DNA of 64,000 bases from Bufo bufo (lineage: Eukaryota; Chordata; Amphibia; Anura; Bufonidae). Positions 32,524 to 44,800 of this stretch are shown here, piece by piece (position 1 is the stretch's first letter; each line of letters opens with the position of its first letter). The notes below the pieces were generated by a model. The model had not been told where the DNA came from. It made no database searches and was given only the letters and a program-made list of their open reading frames with translations. The stretch lies in NCBI RefSeq assembly GCF_905171765.1, contig NC_053398.1, positions 46,902,323 to 46,966,322 of the forward strand. The letters run 5' to 3'. A program made the position numbers and the translations under genes.

Positions 32524-32620
32524 TTATTATTATTTATTATTATATTTATAATAATTTATATTAAAATTATGAATTATAAATATTTATTTATAATATTGTT
32601 ATTATTTCTTTGATGTACTA
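32524..32620. repeat. AT-rich low-complexity run
   Basis: Almost entirely A and T with TTATTATTATTT and AATTATAAATATTTAT phrases and no gene. Confidence 0.7.
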
Positions 32621-35586
32621 CTCTGATCTTAGGCCATGTCTCAGGATCGTAGCTGTCACAAATGTGACTGCCTGCATATATCTGTAAGCACAGGAACTGT
32701 GTGTGTATAGTTATTACAGTAGACCCCTAACCATGGACAGCATGAAATACAGATAGGCTTCCACATGGGCTCCAGGATTATGATGCGGTGGTCACGGGGA
32801 GAAGAGTCCACTGGTCGGATACACTCTGACTTGTCCCCACCCAGCTCACTTAGATTTCACATGTCTTTCCTTACACAAAGAGAGAGTAATACATAGTTCA
32901 TTGTAATGAGGGAGACTGTCAGTATTTCATGTTGTCTGTGGTTAGATTTGCATGAATTTGCTGATGGGTTCCCTTTAAAAGGAAGTGTCAGTCTATATTT
33001 TTTTGTGGTCAGTGTGAAATTTCAGAATTTAATTTTGCATCCAGAAAAACATGTTATATTACAAAATCTATTTGATTTTAGTAAAATAAAATGGAAAAAA
33101 AAGTTTGAGTATAGAATAAATTTTAGAGTTATGATGAATTCACATGTGGCAGATTTTTTATTTTTTATTTCTGTGACTGACCAATTCATTTAAATGGGGT
33201 TTGCAGACAACCATGTACTTGCTGCAGAAACAACCCCACTCAAATGAACAAATCTGCTACATGTGAATTTGCTCTAAATAAGACAGCCAGTCATATTTAG
33301 GGCTCTTCAGCGCCACCTAGAGCATACCAGGTGAGTCATTCACATCAACAGTACTATATTGTCGCACACTGGTTCCTTATCTGTTTCTGAGTTGCAGTTC
33401 TACAGACATGACTTCTTGATAGTTTGTCCAGTGGATACAATTCACAAAACTGGGTCATTGCAATGTCGCCGCTGCTCAGGATTAATTCCAGATGAGCGGT
33501 GGATTCATAAAGGCATAAGTTTCACTTAATTGCAGACTTCAATACAGACTACGCTTTTCGCGTTTGGACTGAATATTTTGTCAGGTCTACTTGATAGTTT
33601 TAAATGGTTGCTTATTGTTGTTTTCAATGTTACATTGTTTCATATGTAATTTTAATTTAACCTCAAAGCGTAGCTGAGTTAAAAAAAAAAAAAGTTTGCA
33701 TAATGGCTGTGCATCTTTGTACAAACATAACTGTGAAGGAACTGGTGTTTTTGGGTCTTCCCTAAAGTTTTTTTCAGCCATATCATTTCCTGTTTCAGCT
33801 GCACAGCTATATGCATTACACTTAAAAGCTGCACAGCTAGATGCATTTCACTCAACAGCACTGTACTGTTGTGACGTGCTTTCCTCTACTTCTCACTATG
33901 TTTGCTTTCAGCTCTGTAGCTCACATAACAAAAGTCGTGTAAAGGTGGAATCTGATTGGTTGCTATGGGCAATTCCCATTTCCTCTCAGCTGTCTTCTGA
34001 GTCTCTGTTACTAAGGATGGATCTTGCCTGACAATAGGCAGTGGACTGCAAATTAGGTGGAAGTCAGACCCCTAGTGGCCATGACTTTACTGCTTTTTTT
34101 TCAGGTGGATGTACCGTAAGTAGATTTTTGCAATGAAGTGATTAAGAAATTTGCTATTTACACCACTGTCTATTAAATGAAATGAAATTGGGTGAAAGTA
34201 CAGTGACTCTAATTTTTTCTATTTTAGATATTGTTTGCTTTCTTAGACTCTAATCGGATACTACATATACAAACAGGAAAATGCCCAGGAGGGAAAGGTA
34301 ATGGAAGACATTTTCAGTAACCAAGTGTTCCCCTTGTGATCAATCAGTACTTAGGAAATAGTGGATAGTATATATTCAAATTCTTTTAATTATTGCAAAA
34401 AATAATGCCCCAAATTACAATGATTCATGTAGTATTTAGTAGTTTAGTAAGGACACAGATCTGTGAAATCTAGGGTAAACAACCAGCGGCCCAAGGGCCA
34501 CATGCAGCCTCCAAAGCAATTCTGTTTGGCCGTCAACCATCTGCTCACAGACATTCTTGGGGATGGCTGCTTACAAGTGTTTTCCATGATACACATAGTT
34601 CGGGGGCAGGTAAATGCTAATGGTGTACTGTGTGGCTAATTTGGGACCCCCATATATTGACAGAATGGGGGTCTGACCCCTGTGTGGCACCCCAGAAAGG
34701 AATATTTGAGGTGGCCGTGCACACATGCTGCGTATGGGAGAGTAGCGGAACACTCGGCTGTTTCAGCAACACACATAATCTACCACGGAGGCAGCCGCAG
34801 GCATGGTCTCTTCCTTTCTGGAGTGACAAGGAGGAAGAGAAGGAGGACCAGAATCCCCCATAGGTGGAAGTCTCAGAAGTAGAAGCACCTATCAGACATT
34901 TATGGCATATACTTTCGACCTGCCATAAATGTCTCAGATAGTAATGCCCCTTAAAGTTTTTGTGCGGCCCGTGGGATTGGCCATTATGACAGTGTTGTCT
35001 TTGGACCAGAAAAAGTTGTGCCCCCCATATTAGATGGTTAAATTTCTGTATGGCAAGGTGCCGATATGGGGTGCGAGTTGAAGGATTTCCCAGGCTCATC
35101 CAATCCAATTGGAGTGAATGTAAGATTCAGTCTTGCTGTCTCTGGCAGATTTTCTCTGAAGAAATGTATGAATTTTACGGGTTTGGGCAAGATAGACCTT
35201 CATCCACAAGACAGTATCTGATCAGTATGGCTCCAACCGCTGGGGGCTCCACCAATCACAAGAACAGCGATCTTGAGTTCCTGGAATGAATGAAGTGTTG
35301 GTGGAGCATATGCCATGATTCATTCTTCTCTATGGGACTGCTAGAGATAGCCCTGCATTGTACACAGCTAGTATCTCCTGGAGTCCCATAGAGAATGCAT
35401 GGCTCGGCAGTGCACACATGCTCAAATCAACCTCCTTCTCACTATGGTTATGTCAGTGAGGGGAACAGGACACTCGGGACCCCTGTTCTTATGGTCTGTA
35501 GCCCTCAGCCTGTGGGTAGGTGATCAATGTAGGAAACTAGGTATAATGCCTTCACTCTACAGTTTCTCTTGTGTGTCTATATACAG

Positions 35587-35638
35587 ATTACATATTGTAC
35601 ACTGTCACTATATTATATTAATGTATCATTTTTATATT
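35587..35638 (+). other. 5' untranslated part of the first IRF coding exon
   Basis: A pyrimidine-rich tract ending CTATATACAG (35586) is a good acceptor, giving an exon that starts at 35587. A second in-frame ATG at 35621 would add six residues; 35639 is preferred because the following LPQTRELFGPWL starts like other IRFs. Confidence 0.45.
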
Positions 35639-35806
35639 ATGTTGCCACAAACCAGAGAACTCTTTGGCCCTTGGCTAATTCGACAGATCAACAGCAACAA
35701 ATTTGAAGGTGTTCGGTGGTTGGACGAAAGTCGAACATTATTCCGCGTGCCATGGAAGCACCTTAATATGAGAAATGCAGATGAGAGGGATTATGGGATA
35801 TTCAAG
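35639..35806 (+). CDS. irf7: IRF coding exon 1 (DNA-binding domain, first half)
   Basis: Encodes MLPQTRELFGPWL to DYGIFK with W12, W27 and W39. It ends in phase 0 at AAG followed by GCAAGT, a GC-type donor; the homologous family junction IFK|AWA confirms the cut. No GT donor nearby restores the conserved protein. Confidence 0.9.
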
Positions 35807-38800
35807 GCAAGTGGAAAAATTCTGCATTTTTAACAATCTGAATTTTTATGATAGTAACTTGCAGGATAGCAGGCTGAACTGGATGGACAGATGTCTTTTT
35901 CAGCCTTACAAACTATTGGGGTCATTTATCAAACTGGTGTACAGTAGAACTGGCTTAGTTGCCCATAGCAACCAATCAGATTCCACCTTTCATTTTTGAC
36001 AGCTCTTTGAAAAGTGGAATCTGATTGGTTGCTATGGGCAACTAAGCCAGTTCTACTGAACACCAGTTTAATATATTAGGCATATTTTAAGCGCAGATTG
36101 CAATCCACAACTTTTCCCTGCTCACGCCAGGTCTAAAAAAGTGGGCATGGAGTGGGTGGGAAGGGGACGGGCCAGCAGGCCTGTCTCATTCATCATTTCC
36201 TATGCCTGGTTTTGGCGTAGAAAATGGTCTAAATTTAAGACAGCTCGGAAGTTGGCTTACATTTAGAAGCGCTGCTGAATGGCTGAAGTTGAATAGAGGC
36301 TGGTGGAGAGGAACAGCCTGCTAGAGTTCACTGGATCCGGCCTAGCTGGATACTGACATTCACCGCCGGAGCCCTTTGACTATAATGGGATCCGTACGTC
36401 TTCCAGCATGAGTGCCAGGTTTCAGTAGGATAAAAACCAGTGCATGCAGACATAACTGCTCAGATATAACCAATTATTGACATCCCCTGACTAAACACAG
36501 TAAGGCCCCTTTCACTCGAGCGTGACGGATTACGGTAGGTCTGGATGCATTCAGGGTGCGTTCAATCAAAATCGCACCATTTTGCAATCAAGTTCAGTCA
36601 GTTTTGTCTGCGGTTGCGTTGAGTTGTTCAGTTTTTTCTGCGGGTGTGCAATGCGTTTTGAAGCTTTTTTCACGTGATAAAAAACTGAAGGTTTACAAAC
36701 ATCTCCTAGCAACCATCAGTGAAAAACGCATTGGATCCGCACTTGCTTCTGTAAGCAATACGTTTTTCACTGAAGCCCAATTCACTTCTATGCCTGAAAA
36801 ACGCAGAATATAGAACATGCTGCGATTTTCACGCAACGCTGAAGTGATGCATGAAAAATAACGCTCATGTACACAGACCCATTGAAATGAATGGGTCAGG
36901 ATTCAGTGCGGGTGCAATGCGTTCACATCACGCATTGCACCTGCGCGGAAAACTCGCTCGTGTGAAAGGGGCCTAAATGTAGCATTTCTGAGCTGTCTTT
37001 TCGGAGGGTCTCTACCCTTACAGTACAAGTGAGTTTCAGAAACATTTCCAAAACCAGCTTATAATTCTGAATTTCAGATAATCTTGCATCATGGTCAATT
37101 ACATTCTCTATACACCTTTGCAACCAATTTTGCTTTTTTGTTCCGATGCATCCAATATAAAAAAAAATGAAACAAGTATTCAAATCATTTTGTGTTTACA
37201 ACTCCTATGAAGACCTGTATGTTTCCATGGCAACAGACTACAAGCAAGCTCTGTGTAGTCTGATCCTAAAGTCATACTCCCTGCCATCTGTCCTCCAGAT
37301 TTTGTTACATGGGGTAGGTTAGCAAAATGTAAAGGACAGATGGAAGGGACTATGAGTGTGGGATTAGGCTGCACAAAGTGTACTTGTAGTTTGTTACCAT
37401 GAAGGCACATAGCTCTCTAAAAGCTGTAGACACAAGACCATTTGTAAACTTGTTTTATTTCTTATTTTAGATGCACTGGAGCTATTAAAGGAAGTTGCTG
37501 TATAACTCCCTTTTTTACCTTTTCTATTAAAACAAGCAGGGATTTGATCACCCATGTATATTGTGTGTTGTGTGTTGACTTTTGACGGGATGGTGGCAAC
37601 TATAAGTGAAGACTTATAATCAAAATTTTCTCGTATAAAATATGGATTATGGATGTTACTAGGAGAGTTTAAATATATAGACAGTATGGGGGATATTTAT
37701 CAAAACTGGTTTAAAAGAAAATTGGCTTACTTACCCATAACAGCCAATCAGATTCCATCTGATTTCCCAAAGGAGCTCTGAAAAATGAAAGGTGGAATCT
37801 GGTTGCTACATTTTCCCCTATGTGTTCATTAGCTGCCCATTGACATCAATCCTATTATGACAATTGCGCAGCGGCTGTGCAGCAGGGCCGCGCATGAGTG
37901 CGGGTGACTAGATGGGTGTAGTAGTAGTTGTACTCACGGTTTTGAAGCTCCCTGGGCCGGCGTGCAGTGATAGGAAGGGCACACCATTTCTTCCCATTCG
38001 GGGCACACTCCGGTTCTTTGGTCCTCCTGCCTGATGATGGTTGAGGTGTCCTTGATGGTGCAGGTTTTAAGGTGCAAGGCAGGGTTCTGGTTGTTTCGAT
38101 ATCAACATCTTGCAGTGTAAATTTAGTGCAGGAAGCAATGGGTAGACACCGGTGCAGCAAAATAATTCTATACTGAAGGATGCAAATGTAGACAGGTCAT
38201 AACAGATCTTACTTGCAATGGACCAGCTGATGTTACACAGAAATCCAGTATCCTCAGAGATCACAGTTCTCAGTCAAAAAATGTCTCTCTATAGTAGATG
38301 GAGCAATCCTTCTTACTCTGCACTTCACTAGCCGACTCATGTGGGGTGTACTACTCTACGTTTAGACACAATCTTGCAACCCAGGGGGCATTCCCCTCAA
38401 CAGTAGGCATAACTCTTCCGCTACATTCTTTGGACAGATTGCTTATCCACATTTCCACTTTGGGATGTGGAAGTGTACAACAGTTGGGCCAAACTGTGTA
38501 GTGTACTGAGGCACTGGAGGTTCCTGCTGAACACAGTTGCTCTAGGAGTCCATTGGAGACTGGTTACTTCTACAGGTCTTTCCCTACACTTCTCTGACAT
38601 CTCTGGTCCACTTTCTGTAGGTGTTCTGGCTCTATCTTGGGTGGATGCAGGTCCAGAATGAGCTGGCCTTTCAGCTTCACATTTTCTCATCTGCTTCATC
38701 TCTTTAGCCCTTACTAGCCTGGACTGCAAACGGAATAGACTGACTCTATAATGTTATGCCCTCTTTTATATAGAGGATGACACCGGCCTCCATCTAGTGT

Positions 38801-41800
38801 TGGCTAAAAATATGGCTGGTTACTACAGGGAGTGCAGAATTATTAGGCAAGTTGTATTTTTGAGGATTAATTTTATTATTGAACAACAACCATGTTCTCA
38901 ATGAACCCAAAAAACTCATTAATATCAAAGCTGAATATTTTTGGAAGTAGTTTTTAGTTTGTTTTTAGTTTTAGCTATTTTAGGGGGATATCTGTGTGTG
39001 CAGGTGACTATTACTGTGCATGATTATTAGGCAACTTAACAAAAAACAAATATATACCCATTTCAATTATTTATTTTTACCAGTGAAACCAATATAACAT
39101 CTCAACATTCACAAATATACATTTCTGACATTCAAAAACAAAACAAAAACAAATCAGTGACCAATATAGCCACCTTTCTTTGCAAGGACACTCAAAAGCC
39201 TGCCATCCATGGATTCTGTCAGTGTTTTGATCTGTTCACCATCAACATTGCGTGCAGCAGCAACCACAGCCTCCCAGACACTGTTCAGAGAGGTGTACTG
39301 TTTTCCCTCCTTGTAAATCTCACATTTGATGATGGACCACAGGTTCTCAATGGGGTTCAGATCAGGTGAACAAGGAGGCCATGTCATTAGATTTTCTTCT
39401 TTTATACCCTTTCTTGCCAGCCACGCTGTGGAGTACTTGGACGCGTGTGATGGAGCATTGTCCTGCATGAAAATCATGTTTTTCTTGAAGGATGCAGACT
39501 TCTTCCTGTACCACTGCTTGAAGAAGGTGTCTTCCAGAAACTGGCAGTAGGACTGGGAGTTGAGCTTGACTCCATCCTCAACCCGAAAAGGCCCCACAAG
39601 CTCATCTTTGATGATACCAGCCCAAACCAGTACTCCACCTCCACCTTGCTGGCGTCTGAGTCGGACTGGAGCTCTCTGCCCTTTACCAATCCAGCCACGG
39701 GCCCATCCATCTGGCCCATCAAGACTCACTCTCATTTCATCAGTCCATAAAACCTTAGAAAAATCAGTCTTGAGATATTTCTTGGCCCAGTCTTGACGTT
39801 TCAGCTTGTGTGTCTTGTTCAGTGGTGGTCGTCTTTCAGCCTTTCTTACCTTGGCCATGTCTCTGAGTATTGCACACCTTGTGCTTTTGGGCACTCCAGT
39901 GATGTTGCAGCTCTGAAATATGGCCAAACTGGTGGCAAGTGGCATCTTGGCAGCTGCACGCTTGACTTTTCTCAGTTCATGGGCAGTTATTTTGCGCCTT
40001 GGTTTTTCCACACGCTTCTTGCGACCCTGTTGACTATTTTGAATGAAACGCTTGATTGTTCGATGATCACGCTTCAGAAGCTTTGCAATTTTAAGAGTGC
40101 TGCATCCCTCTGCAAGATATCTCACTATTTTTGACTTTTCTGAGCCTGTCAAGTCCTTCTTTTGACCCATTTTGCCAAAGGAAAGGAAGTTGCCTAATAA
40201 TTATGCACACCTAATATAGGGTGTTGATGTCATTAGACCACACCCTTTCTCATTACAGAGATGCACATCACCTAATATGCTTAATTGGTAGTAGGCTTTC
40301 GAGCCTATACAGCTTGGAGTAAGACAACATGCATAAAGAGGATGATGTGGTCAAAATACTCATTTGCCTAATAATTCTGCGCACACTCTACTATGTGCTC
40401 ATATAATACAATAAGTTTACAGTAAATGCATTTTGAGCTTTGCAATATACTGCAACCTTTGCGAGCAGGATGCTGCGTTTACGTATATTCTTTTGTACAT
40501 GTTTTTTTTTTTTTTTTTTTTTTTTCAGGCTTGGGCTATTTGCAGTGGAAAGTATCATCCAGATTTTGAGGAGCCCCCTACTTGGAAAACAAATTTCCGT
40601 TGTGCCCTAAATCAGGTGCTATACCGCAACACTAAAATGTTCTCTGAAAGGGAAGATAATTCAAGTGACCAAAGAGATCCTCATAAAATATATAGGTTCC
40701 ATGGCGCTCATGAGGATCTGCCTGCATCAAATCCAATAGCCGCCACCTTCAATGAAACCCCTAATAATCCAGAAGGTATGAAGCTTACTCCAATTAAGGA
40801 TATCCAAATGTAAACATGTTGTCTACCTATGCAGACTCCTTTATTATAGCAATGTATCAGGGGCATAGTTGGGCGCAGCTGGTGTCTGGGGGCCCAATAG
40901 TCTGTCTGCCACATAAATGGCAAATGATAGGCCTGGAGCACTGTTCTGCTTCACTTCTCAAGACCTGTTTATTGGGTGCATGCGCATTGAAATGAGTTGT
41001 GCCGTCCATTATGCATGCACCTTATGCCACTGGAGATGAGCCCTAGACCTATAAGTTAGATTTTTATTTGCTATACTTTACAGGGATGGACGGGTTAGAA
41101 ATGGGCAGGGTTGGGACCTTAAAGGGCATCAGTCAGCAAATTTGTACCTATGAAACTGGCTGACCTGTTACATGTGCGCTTGGCAGCTGAAGACATCTGT
41201 GTTGGTCCCATGTTCATATGTGCCTGCATTGCCGAAAAACATGATGTTTTAATATATGAAAATTAGCCTCTAGGAACAACGAGGGCATTACCGTTACACC
41301 TATAGGATCAGCTCTTCCTGCAAGTTCCATCCCCTCTGCACTTTGATTGACAGGGCCAGGCAGTGATGATGTTTACACTGCCGGCCCTGTCAATCAAAGG
41401 TCTGAGGGCACAGCAGTTGCAGAGAGAACAGAACCTCTAGGTGTAATGGCAACGCCCCCGTTGCTCCTAGAGGCTCATTTGCATATATTGAAACATCATT
41501 TTTCTCAGCAATGCGGGCACATATGAACATGGGACCAACACAGATGCCTTCAGCTGCCAAGCGCACATGGTACAGGTCAGCTATTGTCATAGGCACAAAT
41601 CTGCTGACAGATGCCGTTTAAACCCCAGCTGCAGAGCTTAATGCTGGTGGTCTAGTGGACCCAAACTAGGTGACAGGTTCCTTTTTAGTAGAGCATTTTA
41701 AGTGACCTGCTGGGAGTTGTGAGTTGGAGACCTGTGGGTTTGCAGACACAGCGGTGGAAAGCTTGGTTCATGGCTCCTTACTGGCTTTAAAATTTACTAC

Positions 41801-44800
41801 CTGCTGAATTGTGAGATCATGTCTAAATGTCTATACCTTTTTGTCTGGCAGAGCAAAGTCTTCTCGATGAGTTAAACGATGAAGACTACACACTAGACAT
41901 AAGTCCGAATTCTGTACTGGATGCCCCATTTTCCAGTCCTGAGGAATCGGTGCGTAAAGTGGTTTATGAGATATAAAGAATACAATTTATATATACTGTG
42001 TTTCTAATTGCTTAGCTACACTTTGTGGCACATCTATCATAGAGTCAGACTGCGTTCCTCATGAGAGGGAGCCTGGCACTTAACTGTTCACCTTGCTTCC
42101 TTTTACATAAAGTACTTGTAGCTGCCACTTTGGGAGACTCACTACTTACAAATCCCATTTAATCCAATGCTAGCTTTATAAATCTATATGCAGTTAGCTC
42201 ACCCTGGTGGTTACTGCAGACAACCAGACTTTTATCATTAAGCAAACAAATGTTGATCTGGTATAACAGGTCATCCTATCATCATACCTCCCAAGTGTCC
42301 CTCTTTAAAAGTGATAGTCCCTACTTTTGACCATAAGTCCCTATTTACTCCTTAAAGGGGTTGTGTCATGAAGCATATTCATAGAATCATAGAATGTGGC
42401 GGCAGATAAGAACCATTTGGCCCATCTAGTCTGCCCAATATACTGAATACTATGAATAGCCCCTGGCCCTATCTTATATGAAGGATGGCCTTATGCCTAT
42501 CCCATGCATGCTTAAACTCCTCCACTGTATTTGCAGCTACCACTTCTGCAGGAAGGCTATTCCATGCATCCACTACTCTCTCAGTAAAGTAATACTTCTT
42601 GATATTACTTTTAAACCTTTGCCCCTCTAATTTAAAACTATGTCCTCTAGTAGCAGTTTTTCTTCTTTTAAATATTTTCTCCTCTTTTACCGTGTTGATT
42701 CACTTTATGTATTTTAAAGTTTCTATCATATCCCCTCTGTCTCGTCTTTCTTCCAAGCTATACATGTTAAGGTCCTTTAATCTTTCCTGGTAAGTTTTAT
42801 CCTGCAATCCATGTACCAGTTTAGTAGCGCTTCTCTGAACTCTCTCCAAAGTATCAATATCCTTCTGGAGATATGGTCTCCAGTACTGAGCACAATACTC
42901 CAAATGAGGTCTCACTAGTGCTCTGTAGAGTGGCATGAGCACCTCCCTCTTTCTACTGGTAATTCCTCTCCCTATACACCCAAGCATTCTGCTAGCATTT
43001 CCTGCTGCTCTATGACATTGTCTGCCTACCTTTAAGTCTTCTGAAATAATGACCCCTAAATCCCTTTCCTCAGATACTGAGGTTAGGACTGTATCACTGA
43101 TTTTATATTTTGCTCTTGGGTTTTTACGCCCCAGGTGCATTATTCTAAATTTTTTAAACCAGCACCTGGATCTGAATACTTTTGTAATTGCATGAAATTA
43201 AATATTCAGTATAGCCAGTGAGCTATTCAATAAACCATATCTGTATAGCGCCACCTTGCTGTGTGTTCTTTTCTTTTTCTTGGGGGCTCACTGAGCAGGT
43301 CGCACATGCTCAGTTTAAATCTTCAACTGCCACCAGCCATATGTTCTGTTAGAAGCTGTGGATTGGATTGGATTCAAGAGAAGTCTATATTCAGAAGGTC
43401 TTTCCTAATATTAAGAAAAAAAACTATAAAAAATAGCATAAGCAAATGGATTTCTTACATAATGAACCATAAGTGCCCTTCTTTGGTGGAAGATAAGTGT
43501 ATTAGTATTCCATGTGTAACCTGCTTTCTATGTGCAATATTCTATGTTTATTTCATTTGACATATAGTTATAATTTACAGATTTTGGTTGTGGTGTGAAG
43601 CTGTTATACGGATTCTAAAACATGTTTACTGTCTTATATATTAGGAAGTCATTGCTGAGCTAATGAGAAATATTTTGCTGGAGCCAACAGAAAACAGTAA
43701 GTCAGAGGTCTCATGCATCTAATACTTGTCTCTTATAGTGTAATTAGTGAACAAAATTCAATATGTTGTATAGTTCAGCTATGAGCTTTGCAGACTGGGA
43801 TATCAGACTTAGGCCTCATGCACATGGCCGTGCCGTTTTTTGCGGTCCGCAAACCGCGGATCCGCAAAAAAACGGAAGCCGTCTGTGTTGCCTTCCGCAA
43901 TTTGCGGAACGGAAAGGGCGTCGGCAATATAAATGCCTATTCTTGTCCGCAAAGCACGGACAAGAATAGGACATGTCATATTTTTTTAACGGGGCCGCGG
44001 AACGGAGCAACAGAGTACTGTCCGCATCTTTTGCGGCCCCATTGAAGTGAATGGGTCCGCATCCGAGCCGCCAAAACGGCGGCTCGGATGCGGACCCAAA
44101 CAACGGTCGTGTGCATGAGGCCTTATACTCACATTTTATACAGGTTTGTCCCTATGACACTAGCTGACCTGTTACATGTGCACTTGGCAGCTGAAGGCAT
44201 CTGTGTTGGTCCCATGTTCATACTGTATGTGCCCGCATTGTTGAGAAAACTGATGTTTTAATATATGCAAATTAGCCTCTAGGAGCAATGGGGGTGTTGC
44301 CATTACACCTAGAGGCTCAGCTCTCTTTGCAACTGCTGTGCTCTCTGCACTTTGATTGACAGGGCCAGGCATGAGAAAACATAATCACTCCTGGTCCTGT
44401 TGATTACAGTGCATAGGGAACGGTAGCTGCAGAGAGAGCAGAGCCTCTAGGTGTAATGGTAATGCCCCCATTGCTCCTAGAGGCTCATTTGCATATATTA
44501 AAACATCATGTTTCTCAGTAATGCGGACACATATGAACATGGGACCAACACAGATGTCTTCAGCTGCCAAGTGCACATGTAACAGGTCAGCCAGTGTCAT
44601 AGGGACAAATCTTCTGACTGATGCCCTTTAAATGAACAGATCTTTAGTGTGATTGCATTAATAGTTGGTGAATGAGTGAATATACACACACGTGTGTTTT
44701 ATGGATGTATGACCTATCCTTGAAGAGAATATATAGTCAGAAAAAGCCCTCTGCACAGAGCATGCCCACAACACTTCCCCATGGAAGTCAATAAGCTGAA

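Larger units (their letters stand above)
42353..43350. repeat. AAAGGGGTTGTC-family repeat split by a CR1 LINE
   Basis: 42353-42371 is the left end of the family seen whole at 28508-28934, and 43147-43350 continues it ('AAACCAGCACCTGGATCTGA', 'TATAGCGCCACC'). The LINE at 42372-43146 inserted between. Confidence 0.55.

Noticed and set aside
34617..35108. 163-codon minus-strand frame just before IRF exon 1
   Set aside because: No recognisable domain; antisense to the gene's upstream region; phrases such as 'SFSSSLSLQKGRD' look random.
37855..38160. 101-codon minus-strand frame
   Set aside because: No conserved motif, mixed repeat texture, and no start or splice support.
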